Notes under the pieces: generated by a model
The model's database searches: none
Seen by the model: the letters and a program-made list of their open reading frames with translations, nothing else
What the model was told of the DNA's origin: nothing
Position numbers and translations under genes: made by a program
Part shown: piece after piece, positions 61,875 through 64,000 of the stretch
Numbering within the stretch: position 1 is the stretch's first letter
How the letters are laid out: the number at the start of each line of letters is the position of its first letter
Assembly (NCBI RefSeq): GCF_021155775.2
Contig: NC_060235.2
Span: forward strand, 2,159,501-2,223,500
Length of the DNA: 64,000 nucleotides
Reading direction: 5' to 3'
Origin: Neodiprion pinetum
Taxonomy: Eukaryota; Arthropoda; Insecta; Hymenoptera; Diprionidae

Positions 61875-64000
61875 TCAATTTTTGCGCTATCGTTAGTTTT
61901 CGCCCCCCTCTACAATCGTTCAGGTATTTTATACTCCTTTTCAATCTTGTTGCCGATGTTTTATGTTCGTTTTTGCATAAATTTACATTCAATTTACATA
62001 GATACATGAAACTAGATTTCCCTATCTGTGCATCGACGCGTGACGCGTTTCCGGAGCTGAAAAATATATTAAATAAAGTACTTGAATTGTATATATACAT
62101 TTATGCGTATGTGTATGTGCGATACACTTTTACAAGCACACATCGTAGCTGTATCATTTATCTATTTCTCTTTGTTTTTTCTTTCCTCTCTTAGCTCAAG
62201 TTGGAGGAAAAAGTTTGACTCCAATATGCATTGTGCATGTTCGCGGAAAGTAGTTTTGTTCTTATATTTCTCTTTCACGGAAGCAAAAAGTTGAGTAAAA
62301 ATAATAGTAATAAATATTTAAATGCAAATTCGCTGCCTGCGGCATAATTTTGTTTGAGCAGCGGTACGAGTTATTGTTTTTATTTATTATTTTTATTTTA
62401 TTTTTTCTCGTCTCCCGCAGCTTGCACGTATGTGCAGTCTAGTCGTAAGACATTCGCTTCTACTGCACAGGCAAATCACCATGATTTCGTTAATTACAGT
62501 ACCGCTTGATGTTTCTATGTACGGTGAAACGCTCAATCAAATACCCGGCTTGCGTCTCTTACACGATTCACAGGCTTGTCTGTAATAGGCTTAACAGGTA
62601 TAACAACTCCGGAGGTAAAAAAGATCGGGACGAGGGATAAAACGGGGGAAGGAAGAAAGGACCTGTAATTATAAACTAATAAATATATCTCTCGATCTAT
62701 CCGGTGCAACATATGTGTATATGTATGTAAGGTATAATACACACGAAGAAGAATTATCAGAGAGCATTGTGAGCTCGTTTTTACCTTTTTACCTTATTAA
62801 CATCCTGCCGGTCGGGCATCATATTATTGTGTTGTTCCTTACGAATTTTGTATTATTATACACATCGTACGGAGAGAAGCTAGGAGCGATAGATATCTGA
62901 AAAAATTAGATGGTAGATTAATCACGAGTTTAAAACGGGAGGGGAGGCCAGTTTTCTCAAACTTAATTGATCTCAAACATAGAAGAACACTCGTTGTCTT
63001 ACTCGCTAATTACACCTATTTGATATATTAAGTGAAAGATGGATAAATATTTTCACCTGAAATGGAAAAATATTTTTAATGAAACTGTAAATAGTCCAAA
63101 AACTTTTCCGCTTCTGAAATTTACGAAATTTTGATTTCGAATGCACCGTTTCGGAAAAACACGGAATAATCGATTGATTGATTAATTTTTACCGATTCAA
63201 TCGAGTCGTCTTCGATCATTTTTTTGTACTTGATTAATCGACGCTTAGATTATTTTTACCTCAGTGGCCATCGATACAATACGAAAGTCTGGTTATAAAA
63301 CAAAGGTTTTATAATCAAGTTTTTTTGAAAAGTGTCACACTTTTACTGCTTACCGAATAAAGAAAGAAAGAAAGGAAATTACGTTTCCAAAATGGATACA
63401 GATTTTATGGTGCAGATTGTACCATAGTTAGCAAATATACGTGTATTAAGCGTAGGTATACCGTAATATTTAGGTAGGTCCGCAATAATATCCGTGTAAC
63501 AGGATAGAAATTTTTTGAATTTAAAGATTACACCGATAGTCGGTATATTACGTATCATACCCGGAGCGAGTGTTGGATGTAGCCGAATAATTCCGTGGGT
63601 CGGATAATGCATAAACTATACCTACCTACATGTAATATAAACTGTATAATAAGGGTATAATTCAAAAGACAATTTCAGCGCTGTCAATGAGTCCCGACAC
63701 ACACGCGCGCACGTGCATACCTGGTATTGTACGTACCTGTCCTTGTAATTATCACTAATTATCCAACCAAAGGACGTAAAACTTTCGTCCGCCATATTAC
63801 CGGACTATTTATGCAAATTGTTGGCTATAGAGAGGCTGGCTGCCTGGCGACTTTGGTATTATTACACGTACACACACGCCTGCATATTTCGAATAACTTG
63901 AACGTCGCTTCGATGTGTGTTAATATCATGCCTAAACCACAAGCCGCGTCATGTTTAATATACCGATACCGAATACGCCGAGGTAGATAGATAACTTCGG

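Larger units (their letters stand above)
52575..64000. other. Probable intron, gene-poor to the right edge
   Basis: No coding exon was supported on either strand. Contains many microsatellites ((CAG)n 53138-53162, (ATA)/(AAC)n 54774-54810, (GA)n 56163-56190, (GAT)n 56895-56940, (TA)n 61823-61874), GA tracts at 54.0, 54.3 and 58.2 kb, and a CG-rich E-box-bearing block at 60.4-61.15 kb that could be another promoter. ORFs up to 170 codons here are low complexity or lack any recognisable feature. Confidence 0.45.

Noticed and set aside
1..64000. CRISPR arrays, bacterial operons, rRNA genes, retroviral or LTR elements
   Set aside because: None was seen; the sequence is a spliced insect nuclear region and no pol-, gag- or env-like frame or long direct terminal repeat was recognised.

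Overview
The window looks like nuclear DNA of an insect, probably a hymenopteran. It carries spliced genes with short GT-AG introns, insect-type orthologues, a short run of the CCTAA/TTAGG telomere motif, and many microsatellites and small inverted-repeat transposons. Order and species cannot be fixed from sequence alone. All gene models were built by hand from reading frames, splice motifs and phase agreement; none is confirmed by transcripts.

Layout. (1) Positions 1 to 10.3 kb, + strand: the 3' two thirds of a T-type voltage-gated calcium channel alpha1 subunit (Cav3, Ca-alpha1T), from the domain II pore turret to the stop codon. It has two apparently mutually exclusive turret exons. (2) 11.4 to 12.6 kb, +: a complete five-exon glucosamine-6-phosphate N-acetyltransferase. 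(3) 13.2 to 15.6 kb, +: a complete ten-exon FAD synthase-like gene whose synthetase half has lost its usual nucleotide-binding motifs, with a phase-compatible alternative last exon at 15.8 kb. (4) 17.5 to 64 kb: a gene-poor stretch of about 46 kb. It starts with a tiny candidate first coding exon at 18.16 kb (+), has a second candidate first exon at 52.5 kb (+), and may be the regulatory and first-intron territory of a large gene lying beyond the right edge. (5) 38.9 to 41.0 kb, - strand: a complete four-exon SLC22 (organic cation transporter-like) gene sits inside that stretch.

The gene-poor stretch is rich in short non-autonomous elements: two copies of a TTAA-flanked, piggyBac-like MITE (18.3 and 27.3 kb) and at least seven different foldback or terminal-inverted-repeat elements (25.2, 26.5, 29.6, 38.4, 41.5, 45.3 and 48.2 kb). 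The 38.4 kb element abuts the SLC22 stop codon. A miRNA-like hairpin lies in SLC22 intron 1.

The three left-hand genes are tightly packed on one strand (about 1 kb or less between them) but have unrelated functions: ion conduction, amino-sugar synthesis and flavin metabolism. The most interesting observation is the pair of alternative domain II turret exons in the Cav3 gene, with three versus five cysteines. In molluscs the corresponding switch is known to change sodium versus calcium permeation.
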